Positions 27,552-36,353 of a stretch of 64,000 nucleotides of DNA are shown one piece after another. The position numbers were made by a program, and so were the translations under genes. Numbering within the stretch: the stretch's first letter is position 1; each line of letters opens with the position of its first letter. Origin of the DNA: Pelagibacterium montanilacus (GTDB lineage Bacteria; Pseudomonadota; Alphaproteobacteria; Rhizobiales; Devosiaceae); assembly GCF_003992665.1 (NCBI RefSeq), contig NZ_RZMX01000006.1, positions 78,107 to 142,106 of the forward strand, written 5' to 3'. The notes beneath the pieces were generated by a model that saw only the letters and a list, made by a program, of their open reading frames with translations, ran no database searches and was not told the DNA's origin.

Positions 27552-27822
27552 CCCCCGGTTCAGGGGCTGTTGGAGCCCCGTAAACCGCATGACATTCCGT
27601 GGCAAGGGGGCGCCCCATGCCACGGATCTTTCTTTTCATTCCTGCATCGATAGCTGCGCAGGGCGCGCGCCCGGGTCGTGGCGCCCGATGAGCCGGCCTG
27701 GGCTCAAGGGCCAGGACGGGTTCTGGCGCTGGCTGAAGGGCAGGGCGAAGCTGGGCGCATCGGCAAACGATGTGCGGCCCAGGGCTGATCTGGCACAGAT
27801 CAGAAAAGAGGGGGGCGAGACC

Positions 27823-28824
27823 ATGGAGCCGGCGAGATCGCGGGATTACGAGGCCGGACGGCATGCGGCCGAGCCGCCGGTTACCGTCGATCTCGCCTCC
27901 GAGATCGTCGCGCACCTGCCCGACGACACGCCGCCCGCGCTTGTGGGGCAGGTGCTGCTCGAAGCGGTGCCCGGGGTGACCCATCTCTGGTACGGGCCGC
28001 GCTTTCGCCGGGATTTTCGCGAGACCGGGCGCATGGCGCCCCTGGCAGCACTCGCCGTGCTTATGGTCCGGCACATCGATTCCGAGACGTTCAACCCCTA
28101 CACGCTCAGGGATCACGGTCAGCTCATTTTTACCCAGGCCAGCCCGGCAATTCTGGGGTGGTTCGCCGGACAGCTCGAGGCGCGGGTCGCCCGCCTGGGG
28201 AACTGGATCGACATGACAGGGCCCACCGACCACGTGGCGATGGCGGGTGAGCGCCTTGCGCGCATGGCGCCCGATTGCGCCGGACCGGTGGTGGCGTTAG
28301 GGCAAACAATGAGGGAGGCGCACAAGGCGCTGGCAGCCCAACGCGTGGAGGCAGTGATCGCCGAATGCGAGGCGCGGGCGGGATTGGACTGGGACGGCAT
28401 GGCTGTCGGTGGGCGGCTGGCGGAAGTCTGGCAGCCGGCCTATCCAGAGCTTTGCGCGCAGATCATGGACCTCTTCGCGCGCCACGGGGTCAACGCGGAC
28501 GGGGCGCCGACGGGCGAGAGGCTCTGGCGGATGGCGCGGATCGATTTCGACGATTATCGTGCCCATCTGGGCTGGCCGCCCCATGCCGGGAAAGTGGCGG
28601 ACAGGCTGTGCGCCGAGATTGGGGGCGACGACGTCGATATTGTCGATTTCGCTGCCGGGTCCGCTTCATCGATCCTTGAATTCAACTACTATCCCGGGGA
28701 CGAGGCGTTCAGGCAGTGCCTCGCCGAAGCGTGCGCCCGGGCGCTTGAAATCCATAAGCCGCCGCCGGCCGGACTGGTCCGTCTGGACGATATACTCGCC
28801 GGGCGTCAGCCCGATGACGACTGA
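27823..28824 (+). CDS. Hypothetical protein, unrecognised
   Basis: A soluble 333-residue protein rich in Ala, Arg and Asp, without a signal peptide or membrane helix. I recognise no family. Notable stretches are LLEAVPGVTHLWYGPRFRRDFRETGRM, NWIDMTGPTDHVAMAGERLARMAPDC and DIVDFAAGSASSILEFNYYPGDEAFRQ. The start is set at 27823, where GAGGGGGGCGAG precedes the ATG. The frame is open further upstream with similar codon use, so 27688 is possible. It lies between the redox fusion and the glpX homologue, in a stretch inserted between hom and glpX relative to other Rhizobiales. Confidence 0.68.
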   Translation: MEPARSRDYEAGRHAAEPPVTVDLASEIVAHLPDDTPPALVGQVLLEAVPGVTHLWYGPRFRRDFRETGRMAPLAALAVLMVRHIDSETFNPYTLRDHGQLIFTQASPAILGWFAGQLEARVARLGNWIDMTGPTDHVAMAGERLARMAPDCAGPVVALGQTMREAHKALAAQRVEAVIAECEARAGLDWDGMAVGGRLAEVWQPAYPELCAQIMDLFARHGVNADGAPTGERLWRMARIDFDDYRAHLGWPPHAGKVADRLCAEIGGDDVDIVDFAAGSASSILEFNYYPGDEAFRQCLAEACARALEIHKPPPAGLVRLDDILAGRQPDDD

Positions 28825-28949
28825 TTGGCGACGCCGAGAGTGAGTTGCGAGCCTTGCCACGCATCGGGCCATGACGTTATGTCGGGAGGCCGGCGGGCAG
28901 GGAGCAGCGCCGGGCACAATGGTGCGGCCTGTTCCCGGGGAGCGCGTCG

Positions 28950-29921
28950 ATGTCAGCGACGGCAAGCGAGAAGAAACCATCAGCCGTTGACGGGCGCCTG
29001 ACGCTCGAGATCGCGCGGATCACCGAGCGCGCGGCGGTTGCGGCCGCCGGATGGCGTGGCAAGGGCGACGAGATGCGGGCCGACCAGGCCGCCGTGCAGG
29101 CCATGGAAACTGCGCTCGATGAAATCGACGTCGACGGCAAGGTGGTGATCGGCGAGCCGGCCGGCGCCGAACGGCTGGCTCTGGACCAGAAGGTGGGACG
29201 CGGCGCCGGGCCGGTGATCGACGTGGCGGTCGACCCGCTCGAGGGCGTGACCGGGTGTGCCAAGGGCCTGTCCAATTCGCTCTCCGTCCTGGCGTTCGCC
29301 GAACCGGGCGGGCTGCTGCACGTGCCAGACGCCTATATGGAAAAGATCGCCGTGGGCCCGGGCTATCCCGAGGGCATCGTCGACCTCGACCAGTCCGCGA
29401 CCGAGAACGTCACCGCGCTGGCCAGGGCCAAGGGCGTGGCGGTGACCGATATCGTCGTGTGCATGCTCGATCGGCCGCGCCATGGGCCTTTGCTCGCCGA
29501 ATTGCGCGGGCTGGGCGTCGCGGTCAAGCTGCTGCCCGACGGGGACATCGCCGCGGTGATCCACGCGGCCAACTCCGACGATACGGGCATCGACGTCTAC
29601 CTCGGCTCGGGCGGGGCGCCCGAAGGCGTGCTGGCGGCGGTCGCGATGCGGTGCATCGGTGGGCAGATGCAGGGCCGTCTGATTCTCGACACCCCCGACA
29701 AGCGGGCCAAGGCGCGGGAGTTCGGGCTTTCCGACCCGAACCGGAAATACTGGGCCAATGAAATGGCGCGGGGCGACGTGCTGTTCGCGGCAACGGGGGT
29801 GACAGACGGGAGCCTGTTGCGCGGCGTGCGGATGCTCCCGAGCAAGGTGGTGACCTCAAGCGTGGTGATGCGATCCTGGTCGCGCACCACCCGCTGGATT
29901 ACCGCCGAACACCGCCGGTAG
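28950..29921 (+). CDS. glpX: Class II fructose-1,6-bisphosphatase homologue (GlpX), divergent active site
   Basis: A 323-residue protein clearly homologous to GlpX, which dephosphorylates fructose-1,6-bisphosphate in gluconeogenesis. Retained are Asp45 (RADQAAV), Glu69 (VIGE), DPLEG (Asp95, Glu98), DAYMEKIAVGPGYP and GSGGAPEGV. The usual GEGERDEAPM motif is replaced by GEPAGAERLA, two residues shorter, and the threonine after DPLEG is Val100. These changes remove acidic metal or catalytic residues known in E. coli GlpX (Glu59, Asp61, Thr90 by alignment). Activity may be lost or altered. A hom-glpX-recJ order is typical; here it is interrupted on both sides. Confidence 0.88.
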   Translation: MSATASEKKPSAVDGRLTLEIARITERAAVAAAGWRGKGDEMRADQAAVQAMETALDEIDVDGKVVIGEPAGAERLALDQKVGRGAGPVIDVAVDPLEGVTGCAKGLSNSLSVLAFAEPGGLLHVPDAYMEKIAVGPGYPEGIVDLDQSATENVTALARAKGVAVTDIVVCMLDRPRHGPLLAELRGLGVAVKLLPDGDIAAVIHAANSDDTGIDVYLGSGGAPEGVLAAVAMRCIGGQMQGRLILDTPDKRAKAREFGLSDPNRKYWANEMARGDVLFAATGVTDGSLLRGVRMLPSKVVTSSVVMRSWSRTTRWITAEHRR

Positions 29922-30025
29922 ACGCCCGGAATGCCCTGCCGATCGGATGGCGGTCAACGCGCCAAGCCGACGATTTGGCCTGATCTACAGACCAAAAAAG
30001 TTCTCCGAATTTTCCTTGAAGCGCT

Positions 30026-30247
30026 TCAGGCGACGCGGCGAGGATGAGCGATGCGCACCGAGGATCCCTGGACCGTATCCTCTGTGGTCCCGGTGAGCTT
30101 GCCCTGGGAGGGCTGCTCCACATCTTCGGGACGGCTGGTCATTGCACCGAGATGGGTCAGCGTCGGGGTGACATAGGTGCGCGGACGTGGTCCTGCGATC
30201 TGGAGGAACAGGCTGGCACGGGCACGGGCCGAAGCATATCTCGTCAT
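30026..30247 (-). CDS. Orphan peptide with lasso-leader-like motif (possible RiPP precursor)
   Basis: A 73-residue peptide, MTRYASARARASLFLQIAG then RTYVTPTLTHLGAM and a polar tail ending HPRRVA. The Y-x-x-P-x-L-x-x-x-G pattern at residues 24-33 is the leader motif recognised by the RRE (PqqD-like) protein of lasso-peptide systems, also found in orphan alphaproteobacterial peptides. GGAG stands seven bases before the ATG at 30247, which settles a start well inside a longer open frame. It lies downstream of the lipoprotein gene, on the same strand. No maturase genes (transglutaminase-like B, asparagine-synthetase-like C) are in the window, and the tail has no clear core. Confidence 0.62.
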   Translation of the reverse strand: MTRYASARARASLFLQIAGPRPRTYVTPTLTHLGAMTSRPEDVEQPSQGKLTGTTEDTVQGSSVRIAHPRRVA

Positions 30248-30262
30248 ATCAGGTCTCCGCTC

Positions 30263-30275
30263 GGACACGGTGTCC
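30263..30275. promoter_or_regulatory. Small palindrome before the lasso-leader-like gene
   Basis: GGACAC-G-GTGTCC is a perfect six-base inverted repeat centred 22 bases before the ATG at 30247. It may be an operator or leader stem; no regulator is known. Confidence 0.35.
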
Positions 30276-30354
30276 AAAGTCTCGAAGTGTGCATCCGGTT
30301 CCCATATCAGTGTGTTTTCCGTAAGGCGCGGCTGTGGCTGGAAGCGGGCCATGA

Positions 30355-30921
30355 TCAAAGGCCCATCACTTCGCGGGCGCGCTCTTCGGCGGTGTCGCCA
30401 GCAGCGACAATTTCGGCCTCGTCGCGCCCCAGATTGCGCGCAGCACTTTCCGCTGCGGTACGGGCGCTGGCGACGACCTGGATGCGCTGCTCGTCCGAGA
30501 GATTGTCCGACGAAAAGCTCGCGACGCCAGAGATGATGGCGTCGATGCGCTCGTCCAGGGTCTCGGAGACCTGCGAGCCCATGGCTGCGAATTCCTCGTT
30601 GATCCGCTCCATTGCATTGGTGCCCATGTCCGCGGCCTGGTCGGTGGACTGCTCGGTCTGCTCGAGGATGGAATCGAAGGTTTCTGCAGCCTGCTGCTCA
30701 ATGCTGTCGATGGTCTGCTGGATATCGGCGTCGGTGCCCAGGTTCTCTGCGGTCTCGGCCTCAGTGTCAGCCGGCTGCTCGACGGGCTCTGCCTGGGTCA
30801 TGGCTTCCCCTTCGATCGACGCGTCCGGCTCCGTGGTCGCGGGCGGCGGGCTGTTGCCTTCGCAGGCGGCGAGGGCCAGGGCGGAAATGGCAACGAGGGG
30901 GAGAAGCAATCTGGTATGCAT
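30355..30921 (-). CDS. Acidic lipoprotein, hypothetical
   Basis: A 188-residue lipoprotein: signal peptide MHTRLLLPLVAISALALAAC with the lipobox cysteine at residue 20. A Pro/Glu/Thr-rich linker (to about residue 60) and a long amphipathic helical region (IQQTIDSIEQQAAETFDSILEQ...) follow and could form a coiled coil. It ends DTAEERAREVMGL. No family was recognised. Anchoring in the outer or inner membrane with a periplasmic helical domain is inferred. It is divergent from recJ and upstream of the lasso-leader-like peptide gene. Confidence 0.72.
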   Translation of the reverse strand: MHTRLLLPLVAISALALAACEGNSPPPATTEPDASIEGEAMTQAEPVEQPADTEAETAENLGTDADIQQTIDSIEQQAAETFDSILEQTEQSTDQAADMGTNAMERINEEFAAMGSQVSETLDERIDAIISGVASFSSDNLSDEQRIQVVASARTAAESAARNLGRDEAEIVAAGDTAEERAREVMGL

Positions 30922-31037
30922 GTGATGACCTGTAGGCTATCGATTTTGTGCTCAATCGTGTGAATTGCAAAAGAAATCGGGATCAGCGGTGATTGGCTGT
31001 GTCGATCCGGCTCAGTAAAGGGCCTATAAGCATCCCC

Positions 31038-32825
31038 ATGAAGCTAGACGTTCAGCCTTTCCTTAACGTTACCAATTCCGTTACCGGCAGGGTATGGCAC
31101 GACCGCCTCGACCCGGCGAGCGCGCGTATGGCCGGAGCCATCGGGCAGCAGACCGCGCTGTCGGAAATTCTCTCGCGGATCGTTGCGGGCAGAGGCGTAA
31201 CGGTCGATGGGGCCGAAAGTTTCATCAATCCGACCCTCCGCGACATGATGCCCGACCCCGCCACCCTCGCGGACATGACCCCGCTCGCCCAACGGCTGGC
31301 CCAGGCGGTCTCTGTCGGGGAGACGGTGGGGCTATTCGCCGATTACGACGTGGACGGGGCATCCTCCGCGGCGCTGATGATCCGCTATCTGCGGGCCTGC
31401 GGGTGCCCGGTGGTCTGGCACATCCCCGACCGCATCTTCGAGGGCTACGGCCCAAACGCCGCCGCGCTCGACGGGCTGATCGCGCAGGGCGCGACGCTGC
31501 TGGTGATGCTCGATTGCGGGACGACCAGTGCCGGGCCCATCGCCCACGCCCGGCAGAAGGGCGTGGACGTGCTGGTGCTCGACCACCACCTCGTGGCCGG
31601 GGATTTGCCGCCGGCCAATGCGCTGGTCAATCCCAACCGTCCCGACGATATTTCAGGGCTGGGGCATCTGTGTGCGGGCGGCGTGACCTTCATGGCGCTG
31701 GTGGCGCTCAACCGCATCCTGCGCGAGTCGGGCAGGGGCGGGCTGCCGGACCTGATGACGCTGCTCGACCTCGTGGCGCTGGCCACGGTGTGCGACGTGG
31801 TGCCGCTGACCGGGCTCAACCGGGCCTTCGTGGTGCGCGGCGTCGAGGTCATGCGGGCCGGACGAAACCCGGGCCTGCGGGCCCTGGCCATTGCAGCGCG
31901 GCTCTCGGGGCCCGTCGCGCCCTATCACCTGGGTTATCTTCTGGGCCCGCGGATCAATGCCGGCGGGCGGATCGGGGATGCGGGGCTGGGCACGCGCCTG
32001 CTCTCGACCGAGGACGAGCACGAGGCCCTGACCATCGCGGCGCAGCTCGACGAGCTCAACCAGGAGCGCCAGCGCATCGAGGCGCGGGCTGTCGAGGAGG
32101 CCTGCGCGACCGCCGAAATGGAAATCGGCGACGGCGAGGGCCCGCCCGTGCTGGTCGTGGCTTCGCCCGACTGGCATCAGGGGGTGGTCGGCCTCGTGGC
32201 CGCACGGCTCAAGGAGCGGTTCAACCGTCCGTCCTTCGCGATCGCGCTGGGGCGGGATGGCGGTGGCACCGGCTCGGGCCGGTCGATCCCCGGGGTCGAC
32301 CTGGGCAAGGCGGTGATCGGGGCGGTCTCGGACGGGGTGATCACGAAAGGCGGCGGGCACGCGATGGCCGCGGGTGTGACGCTCACCGGCGGTCAGCTTG
32401 GTGGCTTCCGCGCCTATCTTGCGGACGCGCTGTCCGGGGACGTCGGCGTGGCGCGTGAGCAGAGGGCGGTGCGGATCGATGCGGCGCTTACCGCGCGGGC
32501 GGCCTCGCCGCAATTCGTCCACGACGTCGAACGCGCCGGGCCCTTCGGGGCGGGCAACCCGACCCCGCTCTTCGCGCTGCCCGCGCACAAGGTGAAATTC
32601 GCCGAAGTGGTGGGCGCGGGCGGGCACGTGCGGCTGACGGTCTCGGCTGGCGACGGGGCCAATCTCAAGGCGATCGCGTTCCGCGCTGCAGGCACGCCGC
32701 TGGGCGCCGCGCTGCTCAAGGCGCGGGAGGGGGGAACGCTGCATCTGTGCGGCTCGCTGGCGCTGGACCATTGGCAGGGCAGGGAGACCGTCCAGTTGCG
32801 CGTTGTCGATGCCGCGGTTCCGTGA
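31038..32825 (+). CDS. recJ: Single-stranded-DNA-specific exonuclease RecJ
   Basis: RecJ degrades single-stranded DNA 5' to 3' in recombination and mismatch repair. The 595-residue protein has the DHH phosphoesterase motifs in order: LFADYDVDGASSAALM, LLVMLDCGTTS, VLDHHLV, and the DHHA1 motif GGGHAMAAGV around residue 440, followed by the OB-like C-terminal domain. The ATG at 31038 (MKLDVQPFLNV) gives the family's N-terminus; an upstream in-frame start at 30993 is less likely. The recJ gene normally follows glpX; here two opposite-strand genes intervene. Confidence 0.95.
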   Translation: MKLDVQPFLNVTNSVTGRVWHDRLDPASARMAGAIGQQTALSEILSRIVAGRGVTVDGAESFINPTLRDMMPDPATLADMTPLAQRLAQAVSVGETVGLFADYDVDGASSAALMIRYLRACGCPVVWHIPDRIFEGYGPNAAALDGLIAQGATLLVMLDCGTTSAGPIAHARQKGVDVLVLDHHLVAGDLPPANALVNPNRPDDISGLGHLCAGGVTFMALVALNRILRESGRGGLPDLMTLLDLVALATVCDVVPLTGLNRAFVVRGVEVMRAGRNPGLRALAIAARLSGPVAPYHLGYLLGPRINAGGRIGDAGLGTRLLSTEDEHEALTIAAQLDELNQERQRIEARAVEEACATAEMEIGDGEGPPVLVVASPDWHQGVVGLVAARLKERFNRPSFAIALGRDGGGTGSGRSIPGVDLGKAVIGAVSDGVITKGGGHAMAAGVTLTGGQLGGFRAYLADALSGDVGVAREQRAVRIDAALTARAASPQFVHDVERAGPFGAGNPTPLFALPAHKVKFAEVVGAGGHVRLTVSAGDGANLKAIAFRAAGTPLGAALLKAREGGTLHLCGSLALDHWQGRETVQLRVVDAAVP

Positions 32826-32840
32826 AACTATCGGTCGGGC

Positions 32841-32870
32841 TGATCCGTAAGAACCACACGGGCGTAAGTA
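32841..32870 (+). promoter_or_regulatory. RpoE-type (ChrR-controlled ECF) promoter of the lipid-modification operon
   Basis: TGATCC (32841-32846) and TAAGTA (32865-32870) are separated by 18 bases, matching the promoter type used by RpoE of Rhodobacter sphaeroides. The same pair occurs before rpoE itself (38401-38372, complement). It ends 34 bases before the first gene. Confidence 0.78.
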
Positions 32871-32904
32871 GCCGACAGGTATGGTTTTTCGGGAAAGGCC
32901 GCGT

Positions 32905-34242
32905 ATGGCGCCGCATTCAATCGCAGTTATCGGTTCGGGTATCTCAGGGCTTGCTGCAGCCTGGCACCTCTCAAAGACCAGCCGGGTCACCCTTATCGAG
33001 CGCGAAGAGCGCATAGGCGGGCACACCAACACTGTCGCCATGGATACGTCCCAGGGGCCTGTTCCGGTCGATACCGGTTTCATCGTGTTCAACGAGGCGA
33101 ACTATCCCAACCTCACGGCGATGTTCGATCACCTGAAGGTGGCGACCGCGCCCTCGCATATGGGCTTTGCCGTTTCGGTCGGTGAAGGCCGGCTGGAATA
33201 TAACGGCGAAAAGCTGGTCGGCATGTTCGGCCAGAAGCGCAACCTGTTGCGGCCAGAGCATTGGCGGCTTGTCCAGGACATCGTGCGATTCTTCCGCAAT
33301 GCCGAGCGCGACATCCTCGACATGCCGGCCGACATAACGGTGGCGGGGTTTCTCGAGCGCTGCGGGTACTCCGAAGCGTTTATCGAGGACCACATCCTTC
33401 CCGTGTCCGCGGCCATCTGGTCGACCCCGTCGCGGGGCATGCTCGATTTCCCTGCCCATACCTTCGTGCGGTTTTTCTCCAATCATGGTCTGTTGCGGAT
33501 TCTCGGGCGTCCGTCCTGGCGCACGGTGATGGGCGGAGCGCAGGAATATGTCTCGCGCCTTCTGGCCGACGCCAAGATGGACGTGCGCACCGGGGTCGAG
33601 ATTACCGCGATCCACCGCAAGCCGTCAGGCGTCGAGATCACCGACAGCACGGGGCAGGTCCAGCGGTTCGACGAAGTGGTGCTGGCGTGCCACGCCGATG
33701 AGGCGCGCAGGATGCTGGCCGACGCTTCGCCCGACGAGGCCGATCTTCTGGGCCGTTTCCGGTTTTCCACCAACCATGCGGTGCTGCACTCGGATCCCGC
33801 CTTCATGCCGAAGCGGCGGCACCTGTGGTGCGCCTGGAACTATCTGCGCCCCGCCGGCAACGATGACGATGCCTTGAGCGTTTCGTACTGGATGAACCGC
33901 CTGCAGCCGCTCGAGACCCGACAGAACGTGTTCGTGACGCTGAACCCCTACAAGGATTTCGCGCCCGGTTCGATCCACTACGAGACCGACTACCGGCACC
34001 CGATCTTCGACAGTGCGTCGGTGGACGCGCAGAGCCGGATCGGGCGGATACAGGGCGTGAACCGGACGTGGTTTGCCGGGGCGTGGCTGAGCTACGGCTT
34101 CCACGAGGACGGCCTGCAGGCCGGGCTTGAAGTCGCCGAGCGGATCGGTGGGCTGGACCGGCCATGGACGGTCGAACGTGCGCGCGACAGGATCGCGCAC
34201 AACTGGATCGAAGGAGAATCGGCCAAATGGGCGGCCGAATAG
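32905..34242 (+). CDS. FAD-dependent amine-oxidase-like oxidoreductase
   Basis: A 445-residue flavoprotein: dinucleotide loop IAVIGSGISGLAAAWHL at the N-terminus, ERIGGHTNT, and the C-terminal FAD contact WFAGAWLSYGFHEDG. Such proteins are encoded with DUF1365 and cyclopropane-synthase-like genes in many proteobacteria and belong to the RpoE-ChrR regulon of Rhodobacter. In that group related genes act in fatty-acid modification, including furan fatty acids; a similar role is inferred here. The ATG at 32905 has GGGAAAGG upstream. The next gene begins inside its last 16 bases. Confidence 0.88.
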   Translation: MAPHSIAVIGSGISGLAAAWHLSKTSRVTLIEREERIGGHTNTVAMDTSQGPVPVDTGFIVFNEANYPNLTAMFDHLKVATAPSHMGFAVSVGEGRLEYNGEKLVGMFGQKRNLLRPEHWRLVQDIVRFFRNAERDILDMPADITVAGFLERCGYSEAFIEDHILPVSAAIWSTPSRGMLDFPAHTFVRFFSNHGLLRILGRPSWRTVMGGAQEYVSRLLADAKMDVRTGVEITAIHRKPSGVEITDSTGQVQRFDEVVLACHADEARRMLADASPDEADLLGRFRFSTNHAVLHSDPAFMPKRRHLWCAWNYLRPAGNDDDALSVSYWMNRLQPLETRQNVFVTLNPYKDFAPGSIHYETDYRHPIFDSASVDAQSRIGRIQGVNRTWFAGAWLSYGFHEDGLQAGLEVAERIGGLDRPWTVERARDRIAHNWIEGESAKWAAE

Positions 34243-35063
34243 ACACCGATGGATCCAGCGAGAGTTCGGCGCTTTACGTGGGCGATGTAGTCCATCATCG
34301 CGTCTGGCCGCGCCGTCACAAGCTGCGTTACCGCGTCTTCTCGGCGCTGCTGGACCTCGACCACATCGACGACCTTGATTCAAAACTCAAGCTGTTCTCT
34401 GTAAACCGCTGGAATATCTTTTCTCTCAGGTTCAGGGATTTCGGCGCGCGTGACGGCTCCAACCCCAAATGCCACGCGATGGAGCGTGCGCGAGCCGCCG
34501 GCGTGGCCGACAGGGTGGAGCGTGTCCGGATGCTGGCTTACCCACGCATTCTTGGCTACGCGTTCAATCCGCTGACGGTCTATTACCTCGAGGATGTCGA
34601 TAGCCGGACGGTGATGCTGATCTACGAGGTGCGCAACACCTTCGGCGAGCACCATTTCTACGATTACGTCGTGGATGGCGATCCGATCGAGATCGGGCAC
34701 ACCGAGCCCAAGGCGTTCTATGTGTCGCCGTTCAATACGCTGGAAGGCCAGTACCGCTTTTCGGTGCGCCCGCCGGGGGACGCGGTTTTCACAGGAATCA
34801 CCCTTACGACCGGGAAGGGTGCGATCCTGACCGCATGGTTTGATGGCACGCGCGAGCGGCTGGACGACAAACGACTGGCAAAGCTCGCACTTGCATATCC
34901 CCTGATGACAATTAAGATTATTGCCGGAATACATTGGGAAGCGCTCAAGCTCTGGCTCAAGGGCGTTCCTCATACGATCGGCCTGCGCGCGCACCTCAAG
35001 GATGGAAAGCGCAAGCCGGACGTATCGACGGCGGGAGAAGAGGCGAGGTCTCTCAATGAGTGA
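34227..35063 (+). CDS. DUF1365 family protein
   Basis: A 278-residue member of DUF1365. Typical segments are ALYVGDVVHHRVWPRRHKLRYRVFSALLDLD, the motif MLAYPRILGYAFNPLTVYYLED, and EVRNTFGEHHFYDY. The biochemical role is not established; its constant company is the flavin oxidoreductase and cyclopropane-synthase-like methyltransferase, so a step in unusual fatty-acid formation is likely. The ATG at 34227 follows AAGGAGAA by nine bases and lies inside the end of the previous gene, giving tight coupling. Confidence 0.88.
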   Translation: MGGRIDTDGSSESSALYVGDVVHHRVWPRRHKLRYRVFSALLDLDHIDDLDSKLKLFSVNRWNIFSLRFRDFGARDGSNPKCHAMERARAAGVADRVERVRMLAYPRILGYAFNPLTVYYLEDVDSRTVMLIYEVRNTFGEHHFYDYVVDGDPIEIGHTEPKAFYVSPFNTLEGQYRFSVRPPGDAVFTGITLTTGKGAILTAWFDGTRERLDDKRLAKLALAYPLMTIKIIAGIHWEALKLWLKGVPHTIGLRAHLKDGKRKPDVSTAGEEARSLNE

Positions 35064-36291
35064 AGCGACAGCTGGCACCGGGCGCGGGCCGGCGGGCCCC
35101 ATAAAGCGGATAGGCTCGCTGCTGATCGAGAAGATCGGGACGGCTCTGATCGGCGCGCCCAAGCACGGCGCAGTGACCGTGACGCTGCCCAGCGGGCGCG
35201 CCCGCACCATCGGCGACCCGCGCACCGGCGAACATGCCTATCTGCGCATGCCAAATTTCTCGGTGATCGGCCAGAGCATGCGGCGCGGCACGGTGGGCTT
35301 TGCCGAAGCCTATATGCGCGGGGATATCGAGGTCGAGGACCTGACCAAGCTGTTCAGGTTCTTCCTCCAGAACCAGGATGTGTTCGACAACGCCAATCCC
35401 GGCCTGTTCCGGCGCGCGGCCAAGGACCTCGCCTATCATATGGCGCGGCCCAACACCAGGGAAGGCTCCCAGCAGAACATCGCCGAGCACTACGACCTCG
35501 GCAATGATTTCTACGAGATGTGGCTCGATGAAACGATGACCTATTCGTCGGCCTATTACGCGGGCAGGGATATGTCGCTCGCCGACGCCCAGCGCGCCAA
35601 GTACCGACGTATCATCGAGATGTGCGGGATAGAGGCGGGTGGGCGCGTGCTCGAGATCGGGTGCGGCTGGGGAGGATTTGCCGAGACCGCCATCGGCGAA
35701 GCTGGCGCTCATGTGCGGGGCATCACGCTCTCGCGCGAACAGCTCAAATACGCCCGCGACCGGCTGGCCCGGCAGTCCATGGACGGGAGTGGCGCGCTCG
35801 TGTTTGAGGATTATCGCGATACCGAAGGGCAATTCGACCACATCGCCTCGATCGAGATGATCGAGGCCGTGGGCGAGGAGCACTGGCCGCAATATTTCCA
35901 GACCGTGCACGATCGGCTCAAGCCGGGCGGCACCGCGGCGATCCAGGCGATCACCATCCGGGAGAAGGATTTCGAGGACTACAAATCGGGTCCCGATTTC
36001 ATCCAGCGCTACATCTTCCCCGGCGGAATGCTGCTGACCAAGCCGGTGATGAAGGACGTGGCGGCAAAGGCGGGGCTCGTGCTCGAGCAGACCGACTGCT
36101 TCCGGCACGACTACGCCAAGACCCTGCGCCTGTGGCGCGAGGCGTTCCTGGCGCGCTGGCCCGAGATCGCCAAACTTGGCTATGATGAGCGCTTCAAGCG
36201 CAAATGGGTCTATTACCTCGCCTATTGCGAGGCCGGATTCACCGAAGGCATGATCGACGTCGGCATCTACCAGTATCGCCGGCCGGCCTGA
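35056..36291 (+). CDS. Cyclopropane-fatty-acyl-phospholipid synthase family methyltransferase
   Basis: A 411-residue SAM-dependent methyltransferase that would add a methylene or methyl group to unsaturated acyl chains of membrane phospholipids. The SAM site VLEIGCGWGGFAE is at about residue 198, and the family motifs EHYDLGNDFYEMWLDETMTYSSAY and IEAVGEEHWPQYF are intact. Whether it makes cyclopropane rings or methylated precursors of furan fatty acids cannot be decided. The ATG overlaps the DUF1365 stop by eight bases. It is the last gene of the RpoE-like operon. Confidence 0.92.
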   Translation: MSEATAGTGRGPAGPIKRIGSLLIEKIGTALIGAPKHGAVTVTLPSGRARTIGDPRTGEHAYLRMPNFSVIGQSMRRGTVGFAEAYMRGDIEVEDLTKLFRFFLQNQDVFDNANPGLFRRAAKDLAYHMARPNTREGSQQNIAEHYDLGNDFYEMWLDETMTYSSAYYAGRDMSLADAQRAKYRRIIEMCGIEAGGRVLEIGCGWGGFAETAIGEAGAHVRGITLSREQLKYARDRLARQSMDGSGALVFEDYRDTEGQFDHIASIEMIEAVGEEHWPQYFQTVHDRLKPGGTAAIQAITIREKDFEDYKSGPDFIQRYIFPGGMLLTKPVMKDVAAKAGLVLEQTDCFRHDYAKTLRLWREAFLARWPEIAKLGYDERFKRKWVYYLAYCEAGFTEGMIDVGIYQYRRPA

Positions 36292-36353
36292 GTGGCGATC
36301 AGATGGGTTGTGCTTGATGCATTACAGCACAGCCGCCTTGCCCTGTTTCCAGA

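Noticed and set aside
30044..30925. 293-codon plus-strand frame opposite the lipoprotein and lasso-leader-like genes
   Set aside because: Serine/arginine-rich shadow; the complement has a lipobox, ribosome sites and sensible products.
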